This document shows positions 53,834 through 63,678 of a DNA stretch of 63,874 nt, one piece after another; position 1 is the first letter of the stretch; every line of letters starts with the position of its first letter. A program made the position numbers and the translations under genes. The DNA is from an uncultured Lactobacillus sp. (GTDB lineage Bacteria > Bacillota > Bacilli > Lactobacillales > Lactobacillaceae): positions 1-63,874 of the forward strand of contig NZ_CARBVX010000011.1 of NCBI RefSeq assembly GCF_948948975.1, in the 5' to 3' direction. The notes beneath the pieces were generated by a model. That model did not search any database. It was not told where the DNA came from and saw only the letters and a list, made by a program, of their open reading frames with translations.

Positions 53834-54103
53834 AAAACTTAAAAAGCAATGAAGAGACGAGTAGATAATTTTATTCTTTCAGTGAATTAGCGTTAGTGAG
53901 AAGCTAGTAGACCCTGAATTATCGAATAACACTTTTTCGCTGTGCTGCTAGCCTAAGTTATAGTAAGCTACGCCGTCATCGGTACGTTATCAAGCCGAGG
54001 AGCATGATTGTGTTCTATTAAGCTGGTCTATTTTAGACAATTTAGGTGGTACCGCGGAAAAAAGCCTTTCGTCCTGAGAAACTCAGGAGTGAAGGGCTTT
54101 TTC
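53834..54103 (+). promoter_or_regulatory. T-box riboswitch controlling asnA (asparagine specifier)
   Basis: A leader of about 300 bases. Stem I begins GAAGAGACGAGTAG and has a specifier loop with GAATAACA: codon AAC (53928-53930) followed by A, i.e. tRNA-Asn. The T-box AGGTGGTACCGCGG is at 54044-54057, and the terminator (GCC..TCCTGAG / CTCAGGA..GGC, then T-run) is at 54060-54103. Uncharged tRNA-Asn should stabilise the antiterminator and switch on asnA. The discriminator-pairing base in TGGT is T, whereas the tRNA-Asn at the window end has discriminator G. Confidence 0.95.
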
Positions 54104-54140
54104 TTTACTCTTAAAATTTTTCTAAGGAGTACATATAATT

Positions 54141-55139
54141 ATGACATTAATATTACCTAAGGATTACCATCCAAGTTTAACCATTCGTGATACTGAAGCC
54201 GCAATTGTTTTCATTAGAGAAACTTTTCAAGATAAAATTGCTGAAAAATTAAACCTTCAAAGAATGTCAGCACCAATGTTCGTTGAAAAATCTACTGGCT
54301 TAAATGGGATTGAACGTCCCGTTGCTTTTGATATGAAGGCTATGCCAGATGACACAATCGAAGTTGTACACTCTTTAGCCAAGTGGAAACGTCTAGCACT
54401 TAAGCGCTATGGTTTTGGAATGCATGAAGGTCTTTATACCAACATGAACGCAATTCGCCGTGATGAAGATTTAGATAATTTTCACTCAATCTACGTAGAT
54501 CAATGGGACTGGGAAAAGATTATTGCTAAAGAAGAAAGAAACATTGAGACTCTTAAAACCACTGTCAAACAAATTTTTAAAGCGATTAAAGAAACTGAAA
54601 AAGAGCTCAGCGCGCGCTATCCTGGTTCTACTTACCGCTTACCTAGTGACATTACTTTTATTACTACTCAAGACCTTGAAGATCGCTGGCCAGATTTAGC
54701 ACCAGAAGAGCGTGAAGATAAAATAGCTAAAGAGAAAAAAGCAGTATTCTTAATGAAAATCGGGGATAAATTAAAGCGTAGCGGCAAACCGCATGATGGC
54801 CGTGCACCAGATTATGATGACTGGGAATTAAATGGTGACTTACTATTTTGGTATGAACCCTTACAACGTAAAATAGAAATCTCTTCAATGGGGATTCGAG
54901 TTAGCGAAGAGTCACTGAAAGAACAACTCAAAAAAGCTCATACTGAAGAAAGAGCTGGTTTACCCTTCCATAAAATGCTTTTAGAAGGTAAACTTCCTTA
55001 TACAATCGGTGGCGGTATTGGTCAATCTCGCTTATGCATGCTTTTGCTTGGAAAAGCTCATATTGGCGAAGTCCAAGCAACTATCTGGCCTCCCGAAATG
55101 ATCGAATCGTGTGAAGCTGCTGACATAAAAATTCTATAG
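54141..55139 (+). CDS. asnA: Aspartate-ammonia ligase AsnA
   Basis: 332 residues, the normal length. Class II aaRS-like fold with [42 protein letters not shown], and [23 protein letters not shown] near the end. It makes asparagine from aspartate, ammonia and ATP in the cytoplasm. The T-box with an AAC specifier ties its expression to tRNA-Asn charging. Single gene with own terminator. Confidence 0.96.
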   Translation: MTLILPKDYHPSLTIRDTEAAIVFIRETFQDKIAEKLNLQRMSAPMFVEKSTGLNGIERPVAFDMKAMPDDTIEVVHSLAKWKRLALKRYGFGMHEGLYTNMNAIRRDEDLDNFHSIYVDQWDWEKIIAKEERNIETLKTTVKQIFKAIKETEKELSARYPGSTYRLPSDITFITTQDLEDRWPDLAPEEREDKIAKEKKAVFLMKIGDKLKRSGKPHDGRAPDYDDWELNGDLLFWYEPLQRKIEISSMGIRVSEESLKEQLKKAHTEERAGLPFHKMLLEGKLPYTIGGGIGQSRLCMLLLGKAHIGEVQATIWPPEMIESCEAADIKIL

Positions 55140-55143
55140 CACA

Positions 55144-55185
55144 CAAAAAGACTGTCTAAGCCAATGAGCTTAACAGTCTTTTTTA
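55144..55185. terminator. Bidirectional terminator between asnA and the APC permease
   Basis: AAAAAGACTGT-C-TAAGC and GCTTA-ACAGTCTTTTT stem (one mismatch) between convergent genes. Confidence 0.88.
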
Positions 55186-56586
55186 TTATTTACTAGTTTT
55201 ACGATCTTTTCTAGAGATAATAAACATAATTAGAGGTAAAAGGATAAATCCAAAAATCATCATTGCTACAGCATACCAATTAATTCCCGTTACTTGGCCT
55301 TGTGCATTGACTACCCCAAACTGAGCCTTCCAGTTATATTCTATTAGTAAAAAAATTACTAGAGCAATGGAAAGAATTGGAACGACAATATCAGTCCACA
55401 TATTCTTTTGCGCATCTAAAACTGGCTCTGCGGTTTTTCCACGATAGAATTGAATAACTGCCAATGGAACTACAATAAAGCCTAAGAAACGTACCATAGC
55501 ACTTAAAGTAATCAAATTAACCATATTATATTCAAATGCCATTGGAATTAAAATTGCAAGTAATACGGAAATAAAGAAGGTTCTAATTGGGAAATTATTC
55601 TTAGTTCTTTTAGTTAAAGCCTTTGAGAATTGATTTTCACGTGCCATAGCTTCTAAAATTCGTGGGGCATTGAAACTAGAAGCAACATTAATACCAAACA
55701 TTGAAACTAAAGCACCAACTAAGATAACATCCCTTAAAACTTCATTCTTAAAGATAGCAGCAATTGCGACAACTTGCTTTGTTGTCATTAATGCTTTTGG
55801 ATCGAGCATCATTGCAACAGCAACAACGCCAATATAAATGATCGCAATAACAATAATTGCTAAAGGAATGGCACGTGGAAGGTTTTTAGCGGGATTCTTC
55901 ATATCATCTGACCCAGAAGCAACTGATTCAAATCCAGTAAAGGCATAGAAGGCAGATACGATTGCCATTACAAAACCTGTAGTAGTTAAAGTAGGAACAA
56001 TCTTCTGACCATTTTGAGTAATTTGATCTACCTGACTTAAATTACTTGAAGCACCACTTACAATTAATAAAACTACCCCTGCAACAATAATTAATACTAG
56101 AGCAGCTAACTTACCAATAGTTGCTAAGTTCATAACATACTTAACAACTTTTTGACCAAATAAATTAATTACCGTAATAACAGCCATTAATATTAAAAAG
56201 CCAATAGTTACGCTCATCGTCTCATTTGGGTTACCACCAAAAATAGAAATAGTAGATTTAATAACCCCAACTGCCATTACACCCCAGGCAACACTAGCTG
56301 AAAAATAACGCAAAATTCCCATGTAGAAACCAACATTATTTCCAAAAGCTGCCTTTGAGTATGCATAAGCTGCTCCAGATTTAGTTACATATTTTGCTGC
56401 TGCTGCAAAAGAAATAGCTAAGATAGATGCAAAAATTGCAGCTATAAAATATACAATTAAAGCTTTAGATCCAGCCTGTTGAACTACGCTGCCAGGTGTT
56501 AAAAATATTCCTGAGCCAATAATCGAATTAATGGCTAACAAAACAATAGACCAAAAGCCTAATTTACTTGTTTCACTTTCGTTCAT
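55186..56586 (-). CDS. APC family amino acid permease
   Basis: 466 residues and twelve helices. Helix 1 carries INSIIGSGIFLTPGSV; FYAFTGFESVASGSDDMKNPAKNLPRA precedes helix 7. It lies 17 bases after the gamma-glutamyl hydrolase-like gene and is cotranscribed with it, so its substrate may be the amino compound released by, or imported for, that enzyme (glutamate/GABA-like compounds are candidates). Substrate unproven. Confidence 0.88.
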   Translation of the reverse strand: MNESETSKLGFWSIVLLAINSIIGSGIFLTPGSVVQQAGSKALIVYFIAAIFASILAISFAAAAKYVTKSGAAYAYSKAAFGNNVGFYMGILRYFSASVAWGVMAVGVIKSTISIFGGNPNETMSVTIGFLILMAVITVINLFGQKVVKYVMNLATIGKLAALVLIIVAGVVLLIVSGASSNLSQVDQITQNGQKIVPTLTTTGFVMAIVSAFYAFTGFESVASGSDDMKNPAKNLPRAIPLAIIVIAIIYIGVVAVAMMLDPKALMTTKQVVAIAAIFKNEVLRDVILVGALVSMFGINVASSFNAPRILEAMARENQFSKALTKRTKNNFPIRTFFISVLLAILIPMAFEYNMVNLITLSAMVRFLGFIVVPLAVIQFYRGKTAEPVLDAQKNMWTDIVVPILSIALVIFLLIEYNWKAQFGVVNAQGQVTGINWYAVAMMIFGFILLPLIMFIISRKDRKTSK

Positions 56587-56603
56587 CTCCTAATAACTTC
56601 TTT

Positions 56604-57329
56604 CTATTTTTTCTTTGCATTATCAATAATATATTTAAACAGATTATTTTGATAAGGAACTACGCGATGAAGCATTTCAGGATGCCATTGAACAGCAATA
56701 ACTGATGCATCCTTATTTTCAATTGCCTCTACTACTCCATCCACACAGCGAGCTGAAACCTTAAAATCGTCTGCTACATCCTTAATTAATTGATGGTGAA
56801 AAGAATTTGTTCGCATCTCTTCTTTGCCTAACAATTCTGCAATCTTAGTACCTGCTACTGTTTTTACAGTATGAGTAAGCAAAGTTGGGGTCTGACCTTG
56901 ACTATGCTTTAACGTTTTTTCTTTTCTATAACTAAGATCCTGATATAAGGTTCCACCATGATACACATTAATAATTTGTGCACCACGACAAATGCCCAAA
57001 ACTGGAATACCATTTTCTTCAGCTAATTTTAGGAGTCGCATATCAAATTTATCTCTTTCAGGCCAAATATCCCCTAATTTTTGTTCAGGCTCTTCACCAT
57101 AGTTATGAGGATCTACATCATGACCACCAGATAAAATTAATCCTTGAACGTTTAAAAGCTGCTCTTTCACAACTTCCTTATCTTCATTGAAAGGAATGAT
57201 GTAAGGAATGCCACCATTTTGAATTATAGAATCAACATAATCGTCATTAACATAGCTCCGACGATAGCCTGGAAAAATACCACCATCATCAATAATTATC
57301 GAACCAGAAATTCCAATAATTGGTTTCAT
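56604..57329 (-). CDS. Gamma-glutamyl-gamma-aminobutyrate hydrolase family protein (PuuD-like, active-site intact)
   Basis: 241 residues from the ATG at 57329 (MKPIIGISGS) with GAAGGAG 10 bases upstream; a TTG at 57347 overlaps that site. The triad is complete: Cys114 in GICRGAQ, His216 and Glu218 in QWHPE. Members cleave gamma-glutamyl bonds. It forms an operon with the APC permease that follows. The paralogue at 36632-37315 has lost all three residues. Confidence 0.88.
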   Translation of the reverse strand: MKPIIGISGSIIIDDGGIFPGYRRSYVNDDYVDSIIQNGGIPYIIPFNEDKEVVKEQLLNVQGLILSGGHDVDPHNYGEEPEQKLGDIWPERDKFDMRLLKLAEENGIPVLGICRGAQIINVYHGGTLYQDLSYRKEKTLKHSQGQTPTLLTHTVKTVAGTKIAELLGKEEMRTNSFHHQLIKDVADDFKVSARCVDGVVEAIENKDASVIAVQWHPEMLHRVVPYQNNLFKYIIDNAKKK

Positions 57330-57457
57330 ATTTACTCGCTCCTTCAACTTACTTTTTACCAGTTAAATTTAATTATAAATTATATGGTTTAATGCGTAAA
57401 CACTATGACTTAAAATTAACACTTTTTTCCCATCATAAGCTAATATTATGTCCTGAT

Positions 57458-57486
57458 AAAAAAGACCATCCCTAAAGGAATGGTCC
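57458..57486 (-). terminator. Terminator after the tandem permease pair
   Basis: GACCAT-CC and GG-ATGGTC with one bulge, six T on the minus strand. Confidence 0.8.
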
Positions 57487-57492
57487 AATTAA

Positions 57493-58875
57493 TTATTTTT
57501 TATTACGATGTTTAAGCATATACACAAGGCTTGCTAATACCAAAACTCCAGCGCCCACACCCACAGAGATTCGTGTCTCTGGATTAATAAACATAAACAC
57601 AACAATCACTAATAGCATTGCAAATGCAAAATAATTTGAATATGGGTATAGAGGTAACTTAAACGGATGTTCAGCCATTAAGTGCGCATTATTTTTTCTA
57701 AATTTCAATTCAGCAATCAGAATTACAAACCATGCTACCATTCCTGGTAAAACAGAAGAACTATAGACAACAACAAATAATTCTCCCATTGACTTATTCA
57801 TAGTTGACATTATTAAGTTCAAAATAAAGCCGATTAAAATACCTGATGTAATTCCAACGATAGCCCGATCAGGAACAATACGCTTCGATAATTTTCCAAA
57901 AGTCTTTGGTGCTTCTCCCTCATGTGCCAATTTAAATAGCATTCTACTAGATGAATAAATACCAGAATTAGCACCTGATAAAGCTGCCGTTAAGACTACA
58001 AAGTTAATAATACCAGCAGCTGCTGTGATTCCCACCTTAGTGAAAGTCTCTACGAATGGAGATCCGATATTACTTAATTGGTTCCAAGGATAAATTGTAA
58101 CGATTACAAATATTGCCCCAACATAGAAAATTAAGATACGCCATAAAACTGATTTTACACTTTTTACAATTGCTTCTTGCGGATTTGCGACTTCGCCAGC
58201 AGAAATACCAATTAACTCTATTCCCTCATATGAACCAGCAATAATTGCCATTGAGAAAAAGAATCCTTTTATTCCGCCAGTGAAAAAGCCACCATGTGCC
58301 CATAGATTACTAAAGCCAAGGGGTTTCCCATGATTTCCAACACCAAGTAAAATTACTAGCAAGCCTAAAATAATCATTATCACAATTGTTACTACTTTAA
58401 TCATCGCAAACCAAAACTCTAGGGTTCCATAAGCTTTAGCACTAGCTAAGTTTGCCAACAATAAGAAAGCAATAATTATTATTCCAGACCAAAAAACACT
58501 AATTTCGGGCCACCAGAACTTTAAGTACTCTGTGGCAGCCACAACTTCTGAAATACCAACAACAATATATTGAAAGACATTCGCCCATTCTGCTAAATAT
58601 CCTGCTAATGGTGAAATGTACTCTGTTGCATAATCTGCAAATGATCCTGTTCCCGGACTAACATATAGCATCTCTCCCAATGCTCGCATTACGATGTATA
58701 AAATTAGTCCTACAAACATATAGGCTAATAAAACTGATGGCCCCGTCCATTTAATAGTTGATGTAGATCCCATGAATAATCCAACACCAATGGCTCCACC
58801 TAGAGAGATCATTTCCATTTGTCCAGCAGTCATCGATCGTTTTAATTTAGGAGGATGATTCTGTTTATTCTCCAT
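57493..58875 (-). CDS. AAT-family amino acid permease, second of a tandem pair
   Basis: 460 residues, twelve helices. The first about 65 residues after the start (PKLKRSMTAGQMEMISLGG, IGVGLFMGSTSTIKWTGPSV) are identical to those of the upstream paralogue, as are long later stretches. The start overlaps the paralogue's stop region by 11 bases. The family includes histidine, lysine, proline and aromatic amino-acid transporters of Gram-positive bacteria. Recent duplication is evident. Confidence 0.9.
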   Translation of the reverse strand: MENKQNHPPKLKRSMTAGQMEMISLGGAIGVGLFMGSTSTIKWTGPSVLLAYMFVGLILYIVMRALGEMLYVSPGTGSFADYATEYISPLAGYLAEWANVFQYIVVGISEVVAATEYLKFWWPEISVFWSGIIIIAFLLLANLASAKAYGTLEFWFAMIKVVTIVIMIILGLLVILLGVGNHGKPLGFSNLWAHGGFFTGGIKGFFFSMAIIAGSYEGIELIGISAGEVANPQEAIVKSVKSVLWRILIFYVGAIFVIVTIYPWNQLSNIGSPFVETFTKVGITAAAGIINFVVLTAALSGANSGIYSSSRMLFKLAHEGEAPKTFGKLSKRIVPDRAIVGITSGILIGFILNLIMSTMNKSMGELFVVVYSSSVLPGMVAWFVILIAELKFRKNNAHLMAEHPFKLPLYPYSNYFAFAMLLVIVVFMFINPETRISVGVGAGVLVLASLVYMLKHRNKK

Positions 58876-60259
58876 TATTTACACCATCCTTTTTATGTCG
58901 AAATAGATAAACAATTGTAGCTATAAGTAAGACAGCAGCTCCCACTAATACAGACACTCTCGTTTCAGGGTTAATAAGCATAAAGATAACTATAACAATC
59001 AGCATCAAAAATGCAAAGTAATTGGAAATAGGGTATAGCGGTAACTTGAAGGGATGGTCTACTAGTAAATCTTGATTATTGCGTCTAAATTTTAGTTCAG
59101 CAAGTAAGATTACAAACCATGGAATCATACCTGGTAAGACTGAAGACGAGAAAACGACAACGAATAAATCTTGAGTAGATTTATTAATTGTAGCTGCAAT
59201 CATATTAATAATAAATCCAATTAGTATTCCCCCGGAAATACCTAAAATTGCATGATTAGGAACAATTCGTTTAGAAATATGTCCAAAGGTCTTAGGAGCA
59301 TCCCCATCATGAGCTAATTTAAAAAGCATTCTACTAGATGAATAAATTCCAGAGTTTGCTCCTGACAAGGCTGCCGTCAAAACCACAAAGTTGATAATAC
59401 TTGCCGCTGCTGTAATTCCTACCTTTGCAAATGTAGTTACAAATGGAGAGCCAATATTACTTAATTCATTCCATGGATAGATCGTAACAATAACAAAAAT
59501 TGCTCCAACATAGAAAATTAAGATACGCCACAAAACCGATTTAACACTTTTTACAATGGCTTTTTTAGGATTTGCTACCTCACCAGCGGATATGCCTAGT
59601 AACTCGATTCCCTCATATGAACCAACAATAATTGACATTGAGAAGAAGAAACCTTTTACTCCACCAGTGAAAAAGCCACCATGTGACCATAGATTGCTAA
59701 ACCCAGTTGGCTTTCCGCCGTTCCCTACTCCAAAGAAAATTACAATGAATCCTAAAATAATCATTAAGATAATAGTTACAACTTTAATCATTGCAAACCA
59801 AAACTCTAGGGAAGCGTATGCTTTGGCGCTAGCTAAATTTGCTAACACTAAAAACAAAATAATAATAATTCCTGACCAAAACACATTCACTTTTGGCCAC
59901 CAAAACTTTAAATATTCAGTTGCTGCAACTACTTCAGACATTCCAACAACTATATACTCAAATACATTAGCCCACTCAGCTAAATATCCCGCTAATGGAT
60001 GGACATATTCAGTTGCATAATCTGCAAATGATCCTGTTCCTGGATTAACATATAACATTTCTCCCAAGGCCCGCATTACAATGTACAAAATTAATCCAAC
60101 AAACATATAAGCGAGTAAAACTGAAGGCCCGGTCCATTTAATAGTTGATGTAGATCCCATGAATAATCCAACACCAATTGCCCCACCTAAAGAGATCATT
60201 TCCATTTGACCAGCTGTCATGGAACGTTTCAATTTAGGCATTGACTTTTTATTTTCCAT
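58865..60259 (-). CDS. AAT-family amino acid permease, first of a tandem pair
   Basis: 464 residues with the same layout as the next gene; differences cluster in the last helices and in loop residues such as NPGTGSFADYATEYVHPLAG versus SPGTG...ISPLAG. SAGEVANPKKAIVKSVKSVLWRI between helices 6 and 7 is typical of the AAT family. Its leader carries a consensus promoter and an early terminator-like hairpin, so the pair may be controlled by attenuation. Substrates unknown. Confidence 0.9.
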   Translation of the reverse strand: MENKKSMPKLKRSMTAGQMEMISLGGAIGVGLFMGSTSTIKWTGPSVLLAYMFVGLILYIVMRALGEMLYVNPGTGSFADYATEYVHPLAGYLAEWANVFEYIVVGMSEVVAATEYLKFWWPKVNVFWSGIIIILFLVLANLASAKAYASLEFWFAMIKVVTIILMIILGFIVIFFGVGNGGKPTGFSNLWSHGGFFTGGVKGFFFSMSIIVGSYEGIELLGISAGEVANPKKAIVKSVKSVLWRILIFYVGAIFVIVTIYPWNELSNIGSPFVTTFAKVGITAAASIINFVVLTAALSGANSGIYSSSRMLFKLAHDGDAPKTFGHISKRIVPNHAILGISGGILIGFIINMIAATINKSTQDLFVVVFSSSVLPGMIPWFVILLAELKFRRNNQDLLVDHPFKLPLYPISNYFAFLMLIVIVIFMLINPETRVSVLVGAAVLLIATIVYLFRHKKDGVNNGE

Positions 60260-60280
60260 TACTTAGTGCCACTCCTATAA

Positions 60281-60312
60281 AAAAAACTAGCAGTCACTTG
60301 AGAGCTAGTTTT
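60281..60312 (-). promoter_or_regulatory. Terminator-like hairpin in the leader of the tandem permeases
   Basis: AAAACTAGC and GCTAGTTTT pair perfectly around a 12-base loop, followed on the minus strand by eight T, then TAGGAG and the permease start. It begins about 18 bases after the presumed transcription start, with no gene between. Confidence 0.7.
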
Positions 60313-60336
60313 AGATATCAAAAATTGATTAATGAT

Positions 60337-60365
60337 ATTTTAATACAGGTACGCGTTAATGCCAA
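60337..60365 (-). promoter_or_regulatory. Promoter of the tandem permeases
   Basis: On the minus strand TTGGCA (60365-60360), 17-base spacer, TAAAAT (60342-60337). Confidence 0.72.
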
Positions 60366-60383
60366 GGCCTTTTTAACAAAAAA

Positions 60384-60417
60384 TAAGGAGCTTAGCCACA
60401 GAGCTAAATCTCCTTAA
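60384..60417 (-). terminator. Terminator after the DUF956 gene
   Basis: AAGGAG-ATTTAGC and GCTAAG-CTCCTT stem with T-run on the minus strand, right after the stop codon. Confidence 0.88.
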
Positions 60418-60780
60418 TTACTTTTGCTTAAAATTCCGTTTGATTTTTTGCCAAATGGTAAGAGCTTTTCTCATGTTATCTGCTGGTACATGCTTTCGAA
60501 CAGCGCGCAAAGTTGGCTTTACATGTCTCGCAGCAAAAATAAAACTACCATTTTTTTTAGTACAAATCTTAAAACGAGGAATATATTTTCCACCAAAATA
60601 TACATCCGCAACTACAACGGTTACTTCATCCCACGGAATCTGTACATAGTCATTTGGATTATTATCACTATAAAACTCAAACCCTTTATCTCCGACTAAA
60701 ACTTTTCCATATGTAGGAATTCCTCTAAACCAAGTCGCAGCATCCACATACTCTGATTTTGCATTTAATGATTGAACCAT
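60418..60780 (-). CDS. manO: DUF956 family protein (ManO), mannose-PTS accessory
   Basis: 120 residues, soluble: KVLVGDKGFEFYSDNNPNDYVQIPWDEV and a basic C-terminus (IWQKIKRNFKQK). DUF956 genes follow mannose-class PTS operons in Lactobacillales and enterococci; the role is thought to be regulatory. Here it is 64 bases after manN, behind a terminator-like hairpin, so it is probably made at a lower level by readthrough. Confidence 0.88.
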   Translation of the reverse strand: MVQSLNAKSEYVDAATWFRGIPTYGKVLVGDKGFEFYSDNNPNDYVQIPWDEVTVVVADVYFGGKYIPRFKICTKKNGSFIFAARHVKPTLRAVRKHVPADNMRKALTIWQKIKRNFKQK

Positions 60781-60801
60781 ATAAAAAACCTTTTCATATA
60801 T

Positions 60802-60830
60802 AAAAAAACGGTCTAAACAAGACCGTTTCT
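60802..60830 (-). terminator. Intercistronic terminator between manN and manO
   Basis: AAACGGTCT and AGACCGTTT, 5-base loop ... on the minus strand followed by seven T. Likely a partial terminator. Confidence 0.88.
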
Positions 60831-60844
60831 TATCTGATTAATTG

Positions 60845-61774
60845 TTATAGTAAGCCGATTACGTGACCCACAATACCAACAACAAATATACCAATAATGA
60901 TAACGATTGGTGAAACTTTCTTCTTTAATAACCACATACATAAGAAAGTTAATAGAACTGCAGCAAGACCAGGAATTAAACTATCCAAGTTTTGTTGTAA
61001 GGTTGTTTCCTTAATTCTATCTAAGGCCATACCATTACCTAAGTTGTATTCACTCAAAGCTTTGTGAATACCTTCTGCTCCCTTTGGAAGGGTATTCCAA
61101 TCAATATAAGCACCCTTTTGAAGTGGAACGCTTGAAACAACTGGTTTGAAGTTAATTGTTACCCAACGCTCAATTAAAGCACCGATAACAAACATACCCA
61201 TCATAGAAGCCCCACGGGTAATCTTTTGTAATAAACCACCTGAGGCATCTTCTGTAATTTTAGTACCAGCTTTGTAACCCATTTCTTGAGTGTACCATAA
61301 GAATGCCATACGAATTACATTCCATAATACAAAGAACAAGATAGGTCCTAAGATATTACCACTCAAAGCAAGTGAAGCACCTAATGAACCAATAATAGGA
61401 CGAACAGTGTACCAAAAGACCGGGTCACCAACGCCGGCTAAAGGTCCCATCATACCAACTTTAACACCTTGAATAGCAGTGTTATCAACGTCCGCACCAT
61501 TAGCCTTGTCTTCTTCCAAAGCAAGAGTAACACCAATAATAGGTGATGCTAGGTATGGGTGTGTATTAAAGAATTCCAGGTGTCTCTTTAATGCAAGGGA
61601 TAGATCTTTCTTTTCAGGATATAATTTTCTTAATGCTGGGATTAAACTGTAAGCCCAACCACCATTTTGCATTCTTTCATAGTTCCATGAACCTTGAAGA
61701 AAAGTAGAACGCCACCAAACCTTAATACGATCTGATTTACTTAAAGTTAATTTCTTTTGTGCAGTTTCAGTCAT
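60845..61774 (-). CDS. manN: Mannose-class PTS EIID
   Basis: 309 residues. KVWWRSTFLQGSWNYERMQNGGWAYSLIPAL near the start and GVKVGMMGPLAGVGDPVFWYTVRPI in the middle are EIID hallmarks; one hydrophobic segment ends the protein. With EIIC it forms the sugar channel of the mannose/glucose PTS and is also the known receptor of class IIa bacteriocins. 29 bases after manM. Confidence 0.96.
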   Translation of the reverse strand: MTETAQKKLTLSKSDRIKVWWRSTFLQGSWNYERMQNGGWAYSLIPALRKLYPEKKDLSLALKRHLEFFNTHPYLASPIIGVTLALEEDKANGADVDNTAIQGVKVGMMGPLAGVGDPVFWYTVRPIIGSLGASLALSGNILGPILFFVLWNVIRMAFLWYTQEMGYKAGTKITEDASGGLLQKITRGASMMGMFVIGALIERWVTINFKPVVSSVPLQKGAYIDWNTLPKGAEGIHKALSEYNLGNGMALDRIKETTLQQNLDSLIPGLAAVLLTFLCMWLLKKKVSPIVIIIGIFVVGIVGHVIGLL

Positions 61775-61803
61775 TGTATAATTAGCCTCCTTTCGCTCAA
61801 ATT

Positions 61804-62607
61804 TTAATAGTCATCCAGGATGTCGCCCAATGGGTCGCCTGAACCAGAATTAGAGCTATTGTTGTTTCCACCCTTAGAACCTTCAAGAGCAAGGTACATA
61901 ATAGCAAGGGAAATACCAATACCACCAAGAGCGATCAAAGTTAATTCTTTAACGGCTGCCAAACAGAAACCAATGATGAAGAATGGCCATACTTCACGGC
62001 TAGCCATCATATTAATAACCATCGCGTAACCAACAGCAACAACCATACCACCACCGATGGTCATACCTTCGTTTAACCATGCTGGCATTGCATTTAAGCC
62101 AGCACGAACAACAGAAGCTGGAATAGCAAGTAATAATGCGGCTGGAATAGCAATTCGTAAACCTTGTAAAGCAACAGCAATCATTTGCCAACGGTCAATA
62201 GCTCTCCAGTTAGCTTCTTCTGCTTTTCTATCCATAATATGAACAATGGCAACAGAAATAGTACGAACTAACATAGTTAAGAACAAACCAGCAACGGCTA
62301 AAGGAATAGCAATACCAATCGCAGTACCAATACCCTTTTGACCTTGTCCACCTTGAACCAAAATAATAGTTGAAGCAACAGATGCTAAAGCTGCATCTGG
62401 AGCAACGGCAGCACCAATATTAGCCCAACCTAAAGCAATCATTTGTAGTGAACCGCCAAGAATAATACCAATAGTTAAGTTACCAGTAACCAAACCAATT
62501 AAAGTACATGCCACTAGAGGTTGATGGAATTGAAATTCATCAAGAATTCCTCCCATACCTGCAAAGAAGGCAACGATCACTACCAGAATCATCTGAATAG
62601 CATTCAT
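61804..62607 (-). CDS. manM: Mannose-class PTS EIIC
   Basis: 267 residues, multi-pass. ILDEFQFHQPLVACTLIGLVTGNLTIGIILGGSLQMIALGW at the start is typical of the family; a Gly/Ser/Asn-rich tail (GGNNNSSNSGSGDPLGDILDDY) follows the last helix. It pairs with EIID. 21 bases after manL. Confidence 0.96.
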   Translation of the reverse strand: MNAIQMILVVIVAFFAGMGGILDEFQFHQPLVACTLIGLVTGNLTIGIILGGSLQMIALGWANIGAAVAPDAALASVASTIILVQGGQGQKGIGTAIGIAIPLAVAGLFLTMLVRTISVAIVHIMDRKAEEANWRAIDRWQMIAVALQGLRIAIPAALLLAIPASVVRAGLNAMPAWLNEGMTIGGGMVVAVGYAMVINMMASREVWPFFIIGFCLAAVKELTLIALGGIGISLAIMYLALEGSKGGNNNSSNSGSGDPLGDILDDY

Positions 62608-62628
62608 TTATATAAATCCCCCTGTAAT

Positions 62629-63624
62629 TTATTTCTTTTCATCAACTAATTTTTGAGCTTTATCCAAAAGTTCATCCATGTTTTGTTTACCATCAGAAGG
62701 AACTTTACGAACATCAAATTTAACGCCCAAATCTTTTAATTTCTTATATGTATCAATATCTTTTTGATCCATTGCCAAAACAGTATTGACATTCACTTTA
62801 CCATCACTATATGCCATGGATCCAACATTCAATTCTTTAATGTCCATTCCACCTTTAATAGCTTTAAGTGCATCTTCTGGATTTTCAAATAAGATCAATG
62901 CCTTAGTATTTCCAAAACGTGGATCTTTCACTACTTCAAGCATCTTATTGATTGGAACAACATTTGCCGGTACACCAGCTGGTGCTGCTTCCTTAATCAT
63001 TGTTTTACGAATTTTATCTTTCGCAACATTATCGGAAACAACAATGATTCGATTTGGATTCATGGCCTTAGTCCAACCAGTTGCAACTTGTCCATGAAGA
63101 AGACGCGAATCAATTCTAGCTAAAACATACTTAATGTGACCATCGCCAATAACCGTACCTTCAGGAATAGCACCTTGTGGTTGTGCATTAGCAGCTGGGG
63201 CAGCCTTTGTCTCCTCTTTAGGCATAAGAGATTCAGGTTGTGTTTTAATTCCATCACGACCTGGTTTAACAATAGCTTTGGCAATATCATGAGCATTATC
63301 ACTTGCCATTCTTTGCCCCAAAGCTTCGATAACCATAGGTAGATTCATACCTGATACAATAGCCCAAGTATCTTCATGTTCTTTAACAAGATTATTTGCT
63401 TGGTTAAATGGTGTACCTCCCCATAGATCAATCAAAAACAATACTTGATCTTGATCATCAAAAGAAGCAACAGCTTTTTCCATCTTAGCTCTAATATCAT
63501 CCGGACCTTCATCAGGCTTTAAAATCACATGAGCTAGATTCTCTTGCTTACCAAAAATCATTTCAGCAGATTGAAAGATTCCATCAGCAAAGCCACCATG
63601 ACTAGCTAGGACAATTCCTACCAT
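62629..63624 (-). CDS. manL: Mannose-class PTS EIIAB
   Basis: 331 residues. The EIIA domain (about 1-135) has the phosphorylated His9 in ASHGGFADG and LIDLWGGTPFNQ; an Ala/Pro/Gln linker (AAPAANAQPQG) joins the EIIB domain (about 165-331) with RIDSRLLHGQVATGW and its His. It carries phosphate from HPr to glucose/mannose. GGGGGA is the ribosome binding site. A cre-like box and a TATGAT -10 lie upstream. Confidence 0.96.
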   Translation of the reverse strand: MVGIVLASHGGFADGIFQSAEMIFGKQENLAHVILKPDEGPDDIRAKMEKAVASFDDQDQVLFLIDLWGGTPFNQANNLVKEHEDTWAIVSGMNLPMVIEALGQRMASDNAHDIAKAIVKPGRDGIKTQPESLMPKEETKAAPAANAQPQGAIPEGTVIGDGHIKYVLARIDSRLLHGQVATGWTKAMNPNRIIVVSDNVAKDKIRKTMIKEAAPAGVPANVVPINKMLEVVKDPRFGNTKALILFENPEDALKAIKGGMDIKELNVGSMAYSDGKVNVNTVLAMDQKDIDTYKKLKDLGVKFDVRKVPSDGKQNMDELLDKAQKLVDEKK

Positions 63625-63678
63625 TTGATTTCCCCCTTAATCAAAATATCTCCACGAATACTTTATAGCAGAATAAAT

